Positions 40,341 through 51,629 of a stretch of 64,000 nt of DNA are shown here, in pieces. The stretch is from contig DF239871.1 of NCBI GenBank assembly GCA_000507305.1, positions 1 to 64,000 on the forward strand. The letters are read 5' to 3'. The stretch is from Breviolum minutum Mf 1.05b.01. Its lineage: Eukaryota > Sar > Dinophyceae > Suessiales > Symbiodiniaceae. Each line of letters begins with the position of its first letter. The first letter of the stretch is position 1. The position numbers and the translations under genes are program-made. Below the pieces are notes generated by a model. It had not been told where the DNA came from, ran no database searches, and saw nothing but the letters and a program-made list of their open reading frames with translations.

Positions 40341-40843
40341 CTGGAGCACCCTTAAGGTATAGCATTTATTTTTTGGAATACTCCCTACTCAGCCCCATCA
40401 CAATCAGCATATAAATTGTGGACATCAAAACATCACCGGAACAGTCAACATCGACACAAAAGCAACTGACATCTGAACTCTGACATGTATGCTAGGCACA
40501 CTGGTGCTCCAAACGCTTTGCTGACCCAACAACAATCTCATATTGCAAAGCAAACCTGCTTGGTGCTTTCATTCCAAGGCACACCAACATGGTCCATTTT
40601 TGTGAGTCTTCCTCACCTTCCGCGAAACATTGCGGCCACGTTGAAATTCCAAACCCTCAAAACGCCAACCTTTCAATGAACTGGCCCTACTGGTCCCCAA
40701 AATCCAACAAACATTCAGACTGTAGGGGTTTGTCGTTGAAGCTTCCTAAGCTGCTGTAAGCATGTCTGACCTCTCCTGGACCAAAGTGGAAACCTTCAAT
40801 TTAGTCAATTCAAATACACACCTTCCATTTTGAAACCTATTTC

Positions 40844-41059
40844 TCAAGACCATTCAAAATTTGGTGTCCGGGGGATTGGTATGCCATTGACTTCTCCCAA
40901 GTTGAAGAGACGGAGCTCCTTCAGATGCTTCTGCTTTGGGACTTTCAGGGACTGTCCTTGGAAATCTTGAAGTGGAACGAAATGTGTCATTCGTCGACGA
41001 AGTGGGAACGTCCAAAACGCACAAGTGCACATTGATGGGATTTTTTCAATATGCTTCAT
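40844..41059 (-). CDS. Unidentified exon
   Basis: The minus-strand frame reads FVPLQDFQGQSLKVPKQK followed by HLKELRLFNLGEVNGIPIP and stops at 40844. It is coding-like, with a leucine spacing reminiscent of a leucine-rich repeat, but only one such unit is visible. A smaller coding-like piece (GLEFQRGRNVSRK ending at AAG|GTGAGG) lies near 40.63 kb. Either could be the 3' part of a gene upstream of the transporter. Confidence 0.35.
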   Translation of the reverse strand: MKHIEKIPSMCTCAFWTFPLRRRMTHFVPLQDFQGQSLKVPKQKHLKELRLFNLGEVNGIPIPRTPNFEWS

Positions 41060-42532
41060 CTACAGTACTTCATCCTTTATACATACCATCGAATTATCAT
41101 ACCTATGTACATTCTATACTGTCTATACATTTAGATACTTGAAGTTAAACAAACATTGTGGAACATTCCGTCTTTGTATTCTTTATTGGGCTACGCATGG
41201 CTGTGCCAAACTGAACTCAGTGTGAAGTTCCATCAGGTACAGAACAAATCTCTGCAGGTGAATACATTCAAATCACCTCTGTGCATTGATACAAGCCCAA
41301 ACACAGCAGATTCATGAAATGCAACAGCGACAGTCTGCATACATGGATATGTTAGAATGATTGAGAAACGTGGAAAGTATGTCAATAGAAACCTTCACTG
41401 CAAAGACTAAATCGACATAAATCACTCCAAATTTGGGCCGAGAGTGAAAATAAATAGATTCCATAGATAGAAATGGTGTAGTCTCAAAAGTCCCAAGTCA
41501 TCCAAGTTCAAAAGGACAAACCAACACCCCCCTTTGTGATCCAAACAACTACATGAAGCACTACTGAATAACAGGAACCTTATCAAATAACACACACACG
41601 ATATAAAGCGGTCCGCACTTTGATCATGTGACACACTCTGAAGAAAACAGCAAATCATCAAATCAAATTCAAGAACAATTAGCAGCCATAGGGGGGCCAT
41701 ACCATGCAGTCCCGGCTGTCCCTTTTCCATGGCCACACCCGACCGTCCTGTCTATAGCTAGCTCTTCCCGTACGAGCAGGTCAGAACCAGGTAGAGATGG
41801 ACGGGCCACAGCCTCGCCTGACTTGAGGAAAAGAATGTTTTCCACCACTGACAGCAATCATGTCCACCTGAGTAACTCCCAAACCTGAGTTGTATGGCAA
41901 TCTTGAATGGTTTGGATTCTCCCAAGCTACTGGAATAAGGTGCAATTGTGAGTCTGTCACATCAGTTGATTATCTCAGAAATCAACCACTTCATGCATGG
42001 CTTTAGCATGCTTCAGCCATGATCATCCGAAATTCTCAGGATCAGGTATACATATTGTAGATATGACAAAAGATTGCGAAGGTTTCTTTGGATCAAGGCA
42101 TTTTAACTCTCAACTCCCAACCCTCCGACACCTTCGCGAAGCCCAGTCTGTTGGCTCCCTCGGCCTCAAGTCAGCAAAGGCTATTTCGGCTATTTTCATA
42201 AAGATTTGTACATCCTTTGAAACAGATTTCGTATGACATCTTCACTTCTGGTCTAAATTCAAACTGCTTGTAGCTGCAAGTCAGCGATGTGAGAACTTAA
42301 TTTTCGCTGAGATCTCAGGAGGAATTCCACACAAATTGATGTAGCACATCTCTCCTATGTCAGCCTTCCGCAGTTCTTAAAGTTGACATTCTTGGCGCTT
42401 TCATAAACAAACATGAAACATCAACCTGAAATTCGGCTTTCCAGTATGTTCTGGATGGAAACCACCATGTAAACAAAAAATATTACAAAATGATGGGATA
42501 CATGATTGTATAACATTTCGCATTTTTGGATC

Positions 42533-42748
42533 TCATACCTTGTGTAATGAACAATCAAAGAACAGCAAACAACTGCACACCGCTCCTTTAATCCCCCCAA
42601 AATCGAGTTTCCCCGACTCGGTGGCACCCAAGCCTTGTGCGTCGAACGGATTGAGTCGAGAAAGAATTGATGGATCATCATGTGTTTCCAACAATTTCTG
42701 ATAGGTTCCCGGTTCCCAATAGTTTCCGTAGAATTTCCACAGGATCAT
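42533..42748 (-). CDS. Unidentified exon
   Basis: The minus-strand frame reads WKFYGNYWEPGTYQKLLE followed by PSILSRLNPFDAQGLGATE over about 70 codons. The composition, rich in Tyr, Trp, Gly and Asp, is typical of a folded domain and unlike the PPR exons. A neighbouring segment near 42.9 kb (AKMFKLSWKGIHCGSN after TTTTCCCAG) may be the previous exon. I do not recognise the family. Confidence 0.4.
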   Translation of the reverse strand: MILWKFYGNYWEPGTYQKLLETHDDPSILSRLNPFDAQGLGATESGKLDFGGIKGAVCSCLLFFDCSLHKV

Positions 42749-43505
42749 GATGAGTTTTCCAACTTTTTACAGTATATAATGGTTTTCAATGATAATAGTT
42801 TTTCATGTTGAGAGTTAAGGTGGTTGCCATGTCCAGCATTCTTTTTTGTCTGAGCGTTACTTCCACAGTGTATTCCCTTCCATGATAGCTTGAACATCTT
42901 GGCCTGGGAAAAGACACCCCACGCAACAAGGAGGGCCAAAGGAAGCCTGGCCCGGAAATGGACGCCGAATCGGAGGTTTCTACAGACTTGGAAATGGAAG
43001 GGAATGAAACAACTTCAAACAAACTAAGCAACTTGCCATTTCATGCCATTTCCAAGGTTGCAAAAGGGATTTTAATGTATTTCTATGTATTTCTGTGATG
43101 CTCAAGAAGGGATCCACACAACTTTGACATGGTCTGGCATGGTCAATCTGAGAAAGGGGCCATCTTCTCCTCTTTACGCTTGTCCCGGTGCCGCGGTAGG
43201 TCCGCAACATGGCATCAAGCGTCATGCTGGAAAAAAAAGGTTCAAAAATGAGCTGGTAGGTGCAATAAAAAAAGCAAAGGGTTCCTGAAATTCCAAGAGA
43301 ACCAGGTGGTATTTGGCTATTGGATACCAAGTACAATACATGCACATGCAGTTGAGAACATGGTGCTGTATCACTTTGGTCTAAATTGATAATTGAAGCA
43401 TCTCGGAATGACAGAATATGTACGTAAATGTATACTCTTCCATTCATCAAGCCCAAATACTTCCATGTAGGCTTGAACTTACTGCAGCGGGTAGTAGTGA
43501 TAGAT

Positions 43506-44008
43506 TCAAAAAACTGGGGTGCCAGTGCATTTGCGGCAGGATGTGCTTTCTTCTTTGCAGTCAGTGGCGCAAAAAGTGCGTCCTTTCTCAGCATCGGACG
43601 ACGCTTGCATGACACCTTCCATGCAAATTGAATTTGGGCCATCAATGGAGCATATGGCCTGTGACAAAATCTTTGCTTGTGCTGTTACGAGTGCATTCAG
43701 TTTCTTCTCGCAAAAGATGCAAACACACTCTGGAATGGTATGTGCATGGGTATGTTCTGGCTTCATGTTACTCTTAGTGCTAGTCTGTAACAGCACTCTC
43801 AAACTTTGCCACTGATCCAAAAACAGACTGGGCACTGCTCCGAAGCTACTTTAGTGTGCAAACAGCAACGGAGCATATGGCCTGTGACAAAAGCTTTGCT
43901 TGTGCTGTTACGAGTGCATTCAGTTGTCTTCCCACACAATATGCAGAGAATCATACCATGATCCAGCCGCTTGATGAGAACACGAAGCCAGCTCAGACTC
44001 TCTTTCAC
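43506..44008 (-). CDS. Cys-rich exons, possible zinc-binding protein
   Basis: Two minus-strand segments carry paired cysteines. Near 43.97-43.80 kb: MILCILCGKTTEC, then HMLRCCLH, then EQCPVCFW, a C-x2-C / H / C-x2-C layout. Near 43.74-43.51 kb: CVCIFCEKKLNAL and later CRKC. The segments share a 54-bp near-identical DNA stretch but read it in different frames. They lie just downstream of the U-box/GTPase stop at 44053, so they are either 3' sequence of that gene or the start of the next. A zinc-binding role is a guess from cysteine spacing. Confidence 0.35.
43647..43700. repeat. 54-bp direct duplication, copy 1
   Basis: This stretch recurs at 43870-43923 with one mismatch (T at one position, G in the other copy). 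The copies are 223 bases apart in the same orientation. The high identity indicates a recent duplication. Confidence 0.93.
43870..43923. repeat. 54-bp direct duplication, copy 2
   Basis: Second copy of the sequence at 43647-43700, 53 of 54 bases identical and in the same orientation. The flanks resemble each other weakly, suggesting that the duplicated unit may originally have been longer. Confidence 0.93.
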
Positions 44009-44052
44009 TCATCATACTCATCGACCATGACAACGCTTAATTCTGTCTGTGT

Positions 44053-46671
44053 CTAAGTCTCGGCTGCTGAGAATTGCTCCCGCTCCTCCTTTGTGAAGGA
44101 GAGTGCATTACTGAGTCCATCACGTGCACTGCATATCTTTTGGAGTTCCTCTTTGAGATCAGCAGCCTTCTGTGAGAATTCTTTACTGGCGCTGTTATCA
44201 CTAAGCTCCACTTCCTCCGCGGCTTTCTGCAAGCGCCAGCGGGGAAGGCCACAAAGAAACAACACTGGGATATGTTCTAAGAACGTCTTGGGATCGCAGG
44301 CAATTTTAACAGCAGTGCCTGGCGCATTCACATTGAATTTCATCAGCCATGGATACCTGACATCCACCAAATTTGCAATGAGTGAACGGGAGCGCTGCCG
44401 AATCTGCTCCACTGACTCTTGAAGCACGGCATGAAGCTTTAAATTAAGGGCTCTGGTATAGGTGGGGTATCGGCTGATCTGAATGAAGTCATTGTTGCGT
44501 ATGATCTCACCGACGGCTCTGCACCAAGCTAAAGGATTCCTTTTCCCAATCATCCTGTGCCTCCGCTGAGTCTCTGCTTCAAGAATCCTTTTCAATTCTG
44601 ATCGAAAATGCTGCAGCACGTTATTGATCGTTTCATCACACTTGGCCCCCAATTGCTTTTGAAGATCTGAAAGCGATTCTTCCAGCGACCACACCGGATG
44701 GTCCCTCGCCACGAAGACTTGGATGTCCTTCTCCAACTTGACAGACAACCCCTTGAGGAACTGATTGGTGAAGTCAGAATACAGCTTCTTGACATCCTGG
44801 CTCTCAGCTCCCAATCTTCGTTTCACTTCCGCTTGGGCGAGGGCAGGAGCCCCATCATCTACGACGCCCAACTCTTTGAACTCAGCCTCTTTCACCCTCA
44901 GTTTCGCAAGGACCTTCTCCATCGCTTGAACACCCCATGTGCGGTGCAAGTATTCTTTATATCCCTTTTCTAAACTTTGCACCAGGGAAGGGATGCCTGC
45001 TCGGTGCTCCTTGACCAACCTGCGCATATTGTCATCCTTGCTCTTGAAGAATTCTGCTTCGTTGTGGCTCTGCAAAAAGAGCCTCTCAAAGTTGTGGGTT
45101 TCAAGCCTCTGTGAATTTTCCATCGGTGCTTTCAACATGCATGCAACCCAGCTCTCAAGGGATACCTGACCCAAGTCTTGTGGCGTTTCACCTTGACTGG
45201 TATTTTTGCCGAGCACCAAAGCACAAAGTACCTCTGTGTCAGAAGTTTGGTCGGTCTTTGAAAACACTCCGAAGCTCCTCTTGGCCAAATTGTTCTCTGA
45301 AACAAAGGTCATAGCCATGTTGGTATTTGGGCGGACATCTCCAGAGGCTGGCACAACTGCCAGGAACATATCATGATTCCCTTTCTTGCGGTCATCCTCT
45401 AACTGATGCATCAAAATCTTATCAATGGCAGATTTCTTTTCTCCACCAGCCAGACCTGGTAAATCTACCAAGTCAATGCTTGGTACATTTGGATGGCGAA
45501 CCTCCACCACAATGGACCTATCGGTGACAAGGCCGCCGGAACCGTACTTGCTCACAAGATGTTCCATTTGCTCTTGTACAAAATGCCATCCGCTCTCTTG
45601 CGGAATGTCTTTCGTTTCTCCTCACACGACAGTAGGAAAGATTCCAAGCATTCTTTTAGAACGGACTATAGTGTTCTATATTTCTGATTATTTCTGTATG
45701 TTGATACATACATGTGATCTTAGATACGGCCTGTACCACGTCCTTGGCACTCGATTGAATGTGAGTTTGAGGAAAAACGAAACTACCCAGGTGTACTCGA
45801 CTTCTAGATTCTCTATAAATACTTTTATATACAATCTTCCACTGCTGGAGATCCAATCAACAAAAGCAACACAGAAGATTCAAAGAACTGGTCCTTCTAG
45901 TTCCTTGCTTCCATCAGGCTGCGTCCTGTAGATCATAAGCATGGCTTTGCTGTCATCAGGGTCACGACGCAGCCGCAATTCTATCGGCATTCGGGTGCAG
46001 AAACGGCGCTTCCTTGGAAAAATGGGCACATTGGCTAGTTGTTCCAAAATGGTGGACTTGCCTGCACTCTCATCTCCAATGACCACAATGCGGGGTGGCT
46101 CCCAACCTTCCAGCACCTCTCGAAGCAATTCACGCTTCTCATCAAGCTCCCGAAAGAATTTGCTCAAGGCGTTCGAAATGGATGATGTGCCAATTGCCTC
46201 CTCCACACGCCGTTTCTTGTGTGACGGTGAAGCATCAGCTTGGACCACCACCTCACGTTTCTCCTTGTCACGATCCCAACGAATCTCGGCTTGCTCACCT
46301 GAAGCTTTAGCCATCTGATATGCATCAATGGCTTGCTTCAGGCTTTCATCCGTAACCAGTTTCTTCCCCATTGGCTTCCTGGTCATAGGAGAGGTTGGGC
46401 TTTTTTCAAGCCATTTTTCGATCTCTTCACGCTCATAGATATACCCATCCTCTGCCTTCACAGGTTTAACCATGATTTTCGAGGTTATGGGACACATGAA
46501 GTCCGCCAACTGTGGATGTTGAGGCCCATCTCTGAAAACATGGTCGCGCAGCCACGTCATCTTCACCACCATGGCGATTTTTCTTTTGATATCAGAAAGC
46601 GCAAGCACCGGCCAGACTGGAGCCATATGTGTCATCAACCCAAGAAGCTTCAAGAGCAAAATCAGAAACAC
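44053..46671 (-). CDS. U-box domain fused to dynamin-type GTPase
   Basis: Exon 46671 to about 45909 and exon 45620-44053 (stop) give about 776 residues. Residues ~53-120 form a U-box: ADFMCPITSKIMVKPV, then GYIYEREEIEKWL, then SPMTRKPM. U-boxes recruit E2 enzymes for ubiquitin ligation. After a charged linker with a basic KKRR stretch comes a dynamin-superfamily G domain: P-loop GDESAGKST (about 46077-46052) and G2 FCTRMP in exon 1; G3 DLPG (45468) and G4 SKTD (about 45261) in exon 2. About 300 helical residues follow, like a dynamin stalk. All four GTPase motifs look intact. The first intron base pair is ambiguous (GC at GGAA|GCAAGG or GA at GAAG|GACCAG); both keep frame with GTGTGAG|GAGAAA. 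A coding-like stretch at about 46829-46690 (VADMLKPDAKALEY) may be an additional 5' exon, so the true start is uncertain. Confidence 0.88.
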
Positions 46672-46932
46672 ATCTGGAATGCAGTCCTTGAAAAACTTTG
46701 GAAACCTCCTGAAAACGCTTGCATGCTAGCAACTGGTCCTGACCTTGCGAAGAAACCTCATCAAACTCAAAGAAACTGTACTCGAGAGCCTTGGCATCAG
46801 GCTTCAGCATATCGGCGACATGTTTCTAGCTTTTGAATGCTTTTGACTGATACACATCCAACAACCAAGGCTAAACATGGTTAAACCAGGTTGTTGTTGT
46901 CTTTTAGTGTTTTTCTAAATGTCTAGCTGCAA

Positions 46933-47412
46933 TTATTGTACATTGTGCTTGGACTTGTTTGACATGGACGTGTTCATTCTCCAGGGGGTACCAAGGAACC
47001 GGGATAGAGCTCTCCATCTCTCGCCGTAAACCATTCTGTCTTCAACGTCGTCAGCTGACCTGTGGCTCCCGATGTTGTAAACTTGAGTCACAGGAAAGTG
47101 GTTCTTAAGGTCAAAGGTCGTACATTCCTGCACCATATCTTGGAAGCACCAAAAAAAACAAGGAACTTCTTTGGTTTTAAAATCTGTTGATGGCTTGCAA
47201 AAGATTTTAAATCTCGTGCAGGCAGCAGAGCCTTCAGGCACGGGAAAGTTGAAGCTTAACCTCCCAACCTTGGATGTTTCAAAGGGAAATTGACAACGAT
47301 TATGATCGGTCGGGAAATCCACAAAGTCATAAGATGCATAGGCAAATGTAAGGTGAATTGCTCGAACTTGAGAGTTTCTAGTGTGAGCGACGGAACAAGT
47401 TGCGTAAAACAT
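46933..47412 (-). CDS. Unidentified protein, C-terminal part
   Basis: An open frame of up to 159 codons ends in TAA at 46933. The best-looking part reads FVDFPTDHNRCQFPFE, then GRLSFNFPVPEGSAACTRF, then VYNIGSHRSADDVED. It looks like a compact domain and not a repeat protein. It may be the 3' end of the PPR gene to its right or a separate gene. A GT donor at TTCCTTG|GTACCC (about 46990) would instead splice it onward. A short upstream segment near 47.85 kb (SASQDQFPSEKRESEPG, ending ATG|GTAAGG) may be the preceding exon. Confidence 0.45.
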   Translation of the reverse strand: MFYATCSVAHTRNSQVRAIHLTFAYASYDFVDFPTDHNRCQFPFETSKVGRLSFNFPVPEGSAACTRFKIFCKPSTDFKTKEVPCFFWCFQDMVQECTTFDLKNHFPVTQVYNIGSHRSADDVEDRMVYGERWRALSRFLGTPWRMNTSMSNKSKHNVQ

Positions 47413-48104
47413 GATAAATTACATGAATTGTGAGGTAAGGTGTAGATTGAATGGCTTGGCAGTGCAAAAACAGCAAGGTACATGATCTCGAGACTTCCTT
47501 GCCAATGATCTTCGGATGCACGAAGTATTAACCTGCAAACAAAGCACGTGGCAAACCCAACATAACAATGACTATGAGAAATTGAGTGATTGGTTCTGAC
47601 AGTGCCAGTATCACTGAGAGCGACATTGATCCTCTTACCACATGCTCACCGCAGTGTTTCGAGCTTCAACCACATCAATTTGCAAAAAATCGCTCTTCAA
47701 CCCTCAATCTTCATATCGCTATGATCTAGGCACCTTTTTGTGCCACTATTGGGTTGCAAAGCCAAGGAGGGCCTTACCATAGAAGGTTGCGGGGCGGGAC
47801 CGGGTTCACTTTCCCTTTTTTCGGAGGGGAATTGATCCTGTGAAGCTGAAGAAGTAGTCAGATCTGAGAATCCTCCCGCACATGCAAATCGGGATGGATG
47901 TTGCCACATAATGTGTATATAATATACGTATGTAAATATGATTAAATATGGACAATGTAATCATAATAACATATTGTACGCATAGTATATCTCTTGGTGA
48001 TTTATCTAAAATAGTAAAATACTAACAAACACCACGCAAATCCAAGACCTGCATCCATCGACATCCCCCGTGTGGGTCCCATGACATATATCTGAGGTCT
48101 TCAC

Positions 48105-49803
48105 ATGCGCGCGACCAGTGCTAAAGCTTCTTCCCAATTCTTGAAATCGACCAACGCACCCAAACCTGCGTTCACGTCCAAAGGGAGAGCTTACATATGC
48201 TTACATGATGAAATTTTGAAATTTGAAATGTTTTGGATCTGTCTGAAATACCTTGGGTTCGGTAAGGCATCACCCCAGTGCACCTAGGCTAGAGGGTATA
48301 AATTGCGTATATGAATAGATTATGTATATGTTATGGATCGGATAAATATATATATATATAGATATACGTATGTATTTTAGACAAGACACGTGCCGTATAA
48401 GTGTGTGACAATCTCCCATGAGAAGCTAAGAAAAAAAAACAAAAGTGACACAACAAGCTTTACGCCAGGCTGCAGGGATTGAAGGCGGCGATATCTGGCC
48501 ATTGGTCTGCATCTTGCATCTCCTCGAAGACGAAAACACAAGGAAACGTAGCTGGAAAGGTGCAAACCTTTTTATCTTTCGAGAAAAAGGAAGACACCCA
48601 CCATACTTATCTACTCGAAGAACCTGATCTCTGAGACTACCAAATTTTGCTGTTCCACTCTGATACTGGTAGTGTCGGGCATTACCAAATGCCGAAGTTC
48701 ATGCCCGTTTTTCTTGACTTTCATTACAGTCTCGCCTGAAAGAGCGCTATGGCCTGCTGCCATTGAGTGCCCAGTTGACATGCCTTCAATGCCGCACTAT
48801 ACAGCACCTGACAATGAAAGACAATCCAAATAATTCAGCCCTGCAACGGTAGTTAACAATACTTACTTTATTAATGATACAATATACAATATACATTACA
48901 TATATCATACAATATACAAATATATATAGGTATTATATCAAATATAATATACTATATAGTATTATAAATTATAAAGTATATCAAATATCATATTATATTA
49001 CATATCATATACTGTATATACTGCATTCTATTCGCAATGTTTTCATTGATTTGATGATTCATCGTTACAATCTCATTTTGCATATTTGCCAATTTGTGTT
49101 CAATTTCATTTCACTCTTTGCATCCATGCTTTGCATCCAGGGAGGATGCTTTCTGCACCGAGACGGGAACAAGATTGGCCAGAGTCTCGCCACGCAGCAA
49201 GTGGTACAATTCGAGGGCCTAAATTGAGGCTTCAAAGATGTGTTTCGTTCCGTTTTGGTCTGCTGGTGTCAATTTTCCCACTGCTTCTTCGAAAGTTCAA
49301 TGTGACTGGCCAGGTCTCATGATGCTGTATGAAACATTTAAAACGGAAAAGTCTGAGATTTGAAAACATACATGGGAAACATTGGGAAACGTGTATCCTT
49401 CACCAAACCAAAGAGATACAAGGTCAGCCGTCCGTTTTATCAAACCCGTTGGATTGAAAAACTCAAATGCCACGCTGCTTGCCTTGACCCATTGCCGGCT
49501 CCGGTTGCATGACGTCACTGTAGTGGTGTATGACACCATGTCCTCAGCTGCCATCGGGTGGGCATGCTTTCGCAATCTTTCATGATCTTTCGGCATTGTC
49601 TCAGAAAAGCAAGGCATGATAAGGCATACAAGACGTTCTTCTACAGCATGTGCTCAAGAAAAATAGGCCGAGACCATCCTGTCCAAGCTCGCTTGAACTG
49701 TACAGTCTGGGGGACCAGCTGGCTGTATGCTCCTATTAAACATCTCTCGGATGAGTTGGCAAGCCATCTCCCATTGGTGTCCTCGTCCACAGGCGCTCAA
49801 AGC
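48105..49803 (-). CDS. PPR protein with resolved exon chain
   Basis: Exons 49803-49716, 49547-49483, 49218-49159, 48807-48736, one starting 48522, and one at about 48180-48105. The first five joins are phase-compatible and rebuild consecutive repeats: ACGRGHQWEMACQLIREM, then EDMVSYTTTVTSCNRSRQW, then VKALELYHLLRGETLANL, then VLYSAALKACQLGTQW, then QQAIALFQEMQDADQWPDI. The last exon reads PLDVNAGLGALVDFKNW then EEALALVARM; its join is not resolved. Donors are GT, GC, GT and GC in order. Each exon carries about half a repeat. Upstream coding-like pieces near 49.9-50.0 kb suggest the gene starts further right. Function by family: sequence-specific organellar RNA binding. Confidence 0.82.
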
Positions 49804-50708
49804 CTAGGTAACAAAGGTGGAACTTGGTCCATAGACTCGGCAGCCATCAAAAGGCAGCAGTGTGCTAAAAGCGTCTCTGCAAGTTGGCAAAGGATGGTCA
49901 TGATAGCTTCCCTAACTGTTCCGAGGTACCGAGTTCACTGCCACCAAACTGATGTGCCTAACAAAGCATCTTGGATGAAATTCCAAAACACCTCCAAATC
50001 TTACACCATTACGGACCCTTACCCTTACATGCTTTATCAGTTTGAATTGGCGTCAAAATCTCCTTTGTCGCGTTTTCTCTTGCATCGCTTTATCTCACTG
50101 ATTACTCATTAATGTCGATACAAATAGCATGTTGGCAACTTTCGATAAGCAGTATCATTGCAAACAGGCAGTCCGAAGGTATTTCCTAAGCTGGAACCTA
50201 AACATGAAGCAAAGAGTGATGCCAAAAGCAGTTTCAACTGGAAAATGCAACCCGGGGTTTGACATTAAGTTCAGAGGGTAAATATGGATAAATGAGAACA
50301 ACACTATGCCTTTAAACCCCATGAAGGAGAATTCAATTTGCTGACGCTACTCTACCACGTATCGTATATATGTGTAGAAGGTAGATGAAAAATCTTTCCA
50401 CCGGATTCAATCAGGGTAGTTGTAAACCTTTGTAAACTTCGAGTGTTTTCGGGCAGCAAAGGCTCCTTGGCATGTCCTTTAGCAAAGCACACGCCTCGGA
50501 CGTCGCCGGCGTGGCGTGGATTCCAGAGATGAAAGGAAACAGGTTGTACAGCAGTTATACCAGTAGAGCCGCACGAGGCGGTGGCGGAAGTTTCAAGAAT
50601 AGGAAATGTATAGGAGAGATTGGTTGTTGTGAATCACGGATGACAAAGCGAAAACACTGATGGATCTGACTGACTGCCGAACTGTCTAACTGATTAACTG
50701 ACTAACTG

Positions 50709-51159
50709 GCTAGCTAGTTGGTTAGTTAGTTAGTTAGTTAGTGAATTAGTTAGTTAATAATTAGTTAGTTAGTTAGCTAGTTAGTGAGTTAGTTAATTAT
50801 TTAGTTAGTTAGTTAGTTAGTGAATTAGTTAATTATTTAGTTAGTTAGTTAGTTAGTGAATTAGTTAGTTAGTTAGTGAATTAGTTAGTTAATTAGTTAG
50901 TTAGTTAGCTAGTTAGTGAGTTAGTGAATTAGTTAGTTAGTTAGTGAATTAGTTAATTAGTTAGTTAGTTAGCTAGTTAGTGAGTTAGTTAATTATTTAG
51001 TTAGTTAGTTAATTAGTTAGTTAGTTAGTGAATTAGTTAGTTAATTAGTTAGTTAGTTAGCTAGTTAGTGAGTTAGTTAATTATTTAGTTAATTAGTTAG
51101 TTAGTTAGTTAGTTACTTAGTTAGTTAGTTAATTAGTTAGTTAGTTAGTTAGTCAGTTA
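50709..51159. repeat. TTAG tetranucleotide microsatellite with higher-order variants
   Basis: About 450 bases of (TTAG)n interrupted by recurring variant units GTGAATTAG, TTAATTAG, GCTAG and GTGAG. Variants reappear in the same order (for example GCTAGTTAGTGAGTTAG several times), so blocks of roughly 50-70 bases have themselves been duplicated. A 4-base unit containing TAG places stops in all plus frames, and its complement CTAA does so on the minus strand. Confidence 0.95.
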
Positions 51160-51169
51160 GAAACCTCGC

Positions 51170-51625
51170 AAAATGCTGCAAAACGCAGGTGTGTTACATT
51201 TTGCCTTCCAAATGTGCTTCGCGCCACAGCGGCGTGCCATTTTGCAACAGCGGAACGTCAAAAAGTGGCCCGAGCATGTGGTGTATTGCACATTTTGACT
51301 TACAAATGTGCTTCGCGCCACAGCCGCGTGCCATTTTTTTATGATCGAATCGTCCAAAATGGCTCCGACACCGTCAGTTTTTTAGCATTTTCACTTGCAA
51401 ATGCGCTTCGCGCCACAGCGGCGTGCCATTTTTTGACTTCGGAACTTCCAAAATGGCTCCGACACTGAGGTCTTTGTGCATTTTGACTTAAAAATGTGCT
51501 TCGCGCCACAGCGGCGTGCCATTTTTCGACATCGGAACTTCAAAAAGTGCTCCGACCATGAGGTGTTTTGTACATTTTGACTTAAAAATGTGGTTTTCGC
51601 CACAGCGGCGTGCCATTTTTCACCT
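51170..51625. repeat. 94-bp tandem repeat (minisatellite), about 5 copies
   Basis: Units begin at 51210, 51304, 51399, 51492 and 51586, a period of 93-95 bases, with part of an earlier unit to the left. The conserved core is AAATGTGCTTCGCGCCACAG followed by CGGCGTGCCATTTTT; the rest of each unit varies more. The core contains CGCC-ACAGC-GGCG, a short hairpin. It directly abuts the TTAG array. Confidence 0.94.
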
Positions 51626-51629
51626 GTCT

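Noticed and set aside
49558..50112. 184-codon plus-strand open frame
   Set aside because: It lies opposite the phase-proven PPR exon 49803-49716 and has no motif.
50709..51159. TTAG array as a telomeric or interstitial telomere tract
   Set aside because: Dinoflagellate telomeres are of the TTTAGGG type; no GGG occurs here and the unit is four bases, so it is an ordinary microsatellite.
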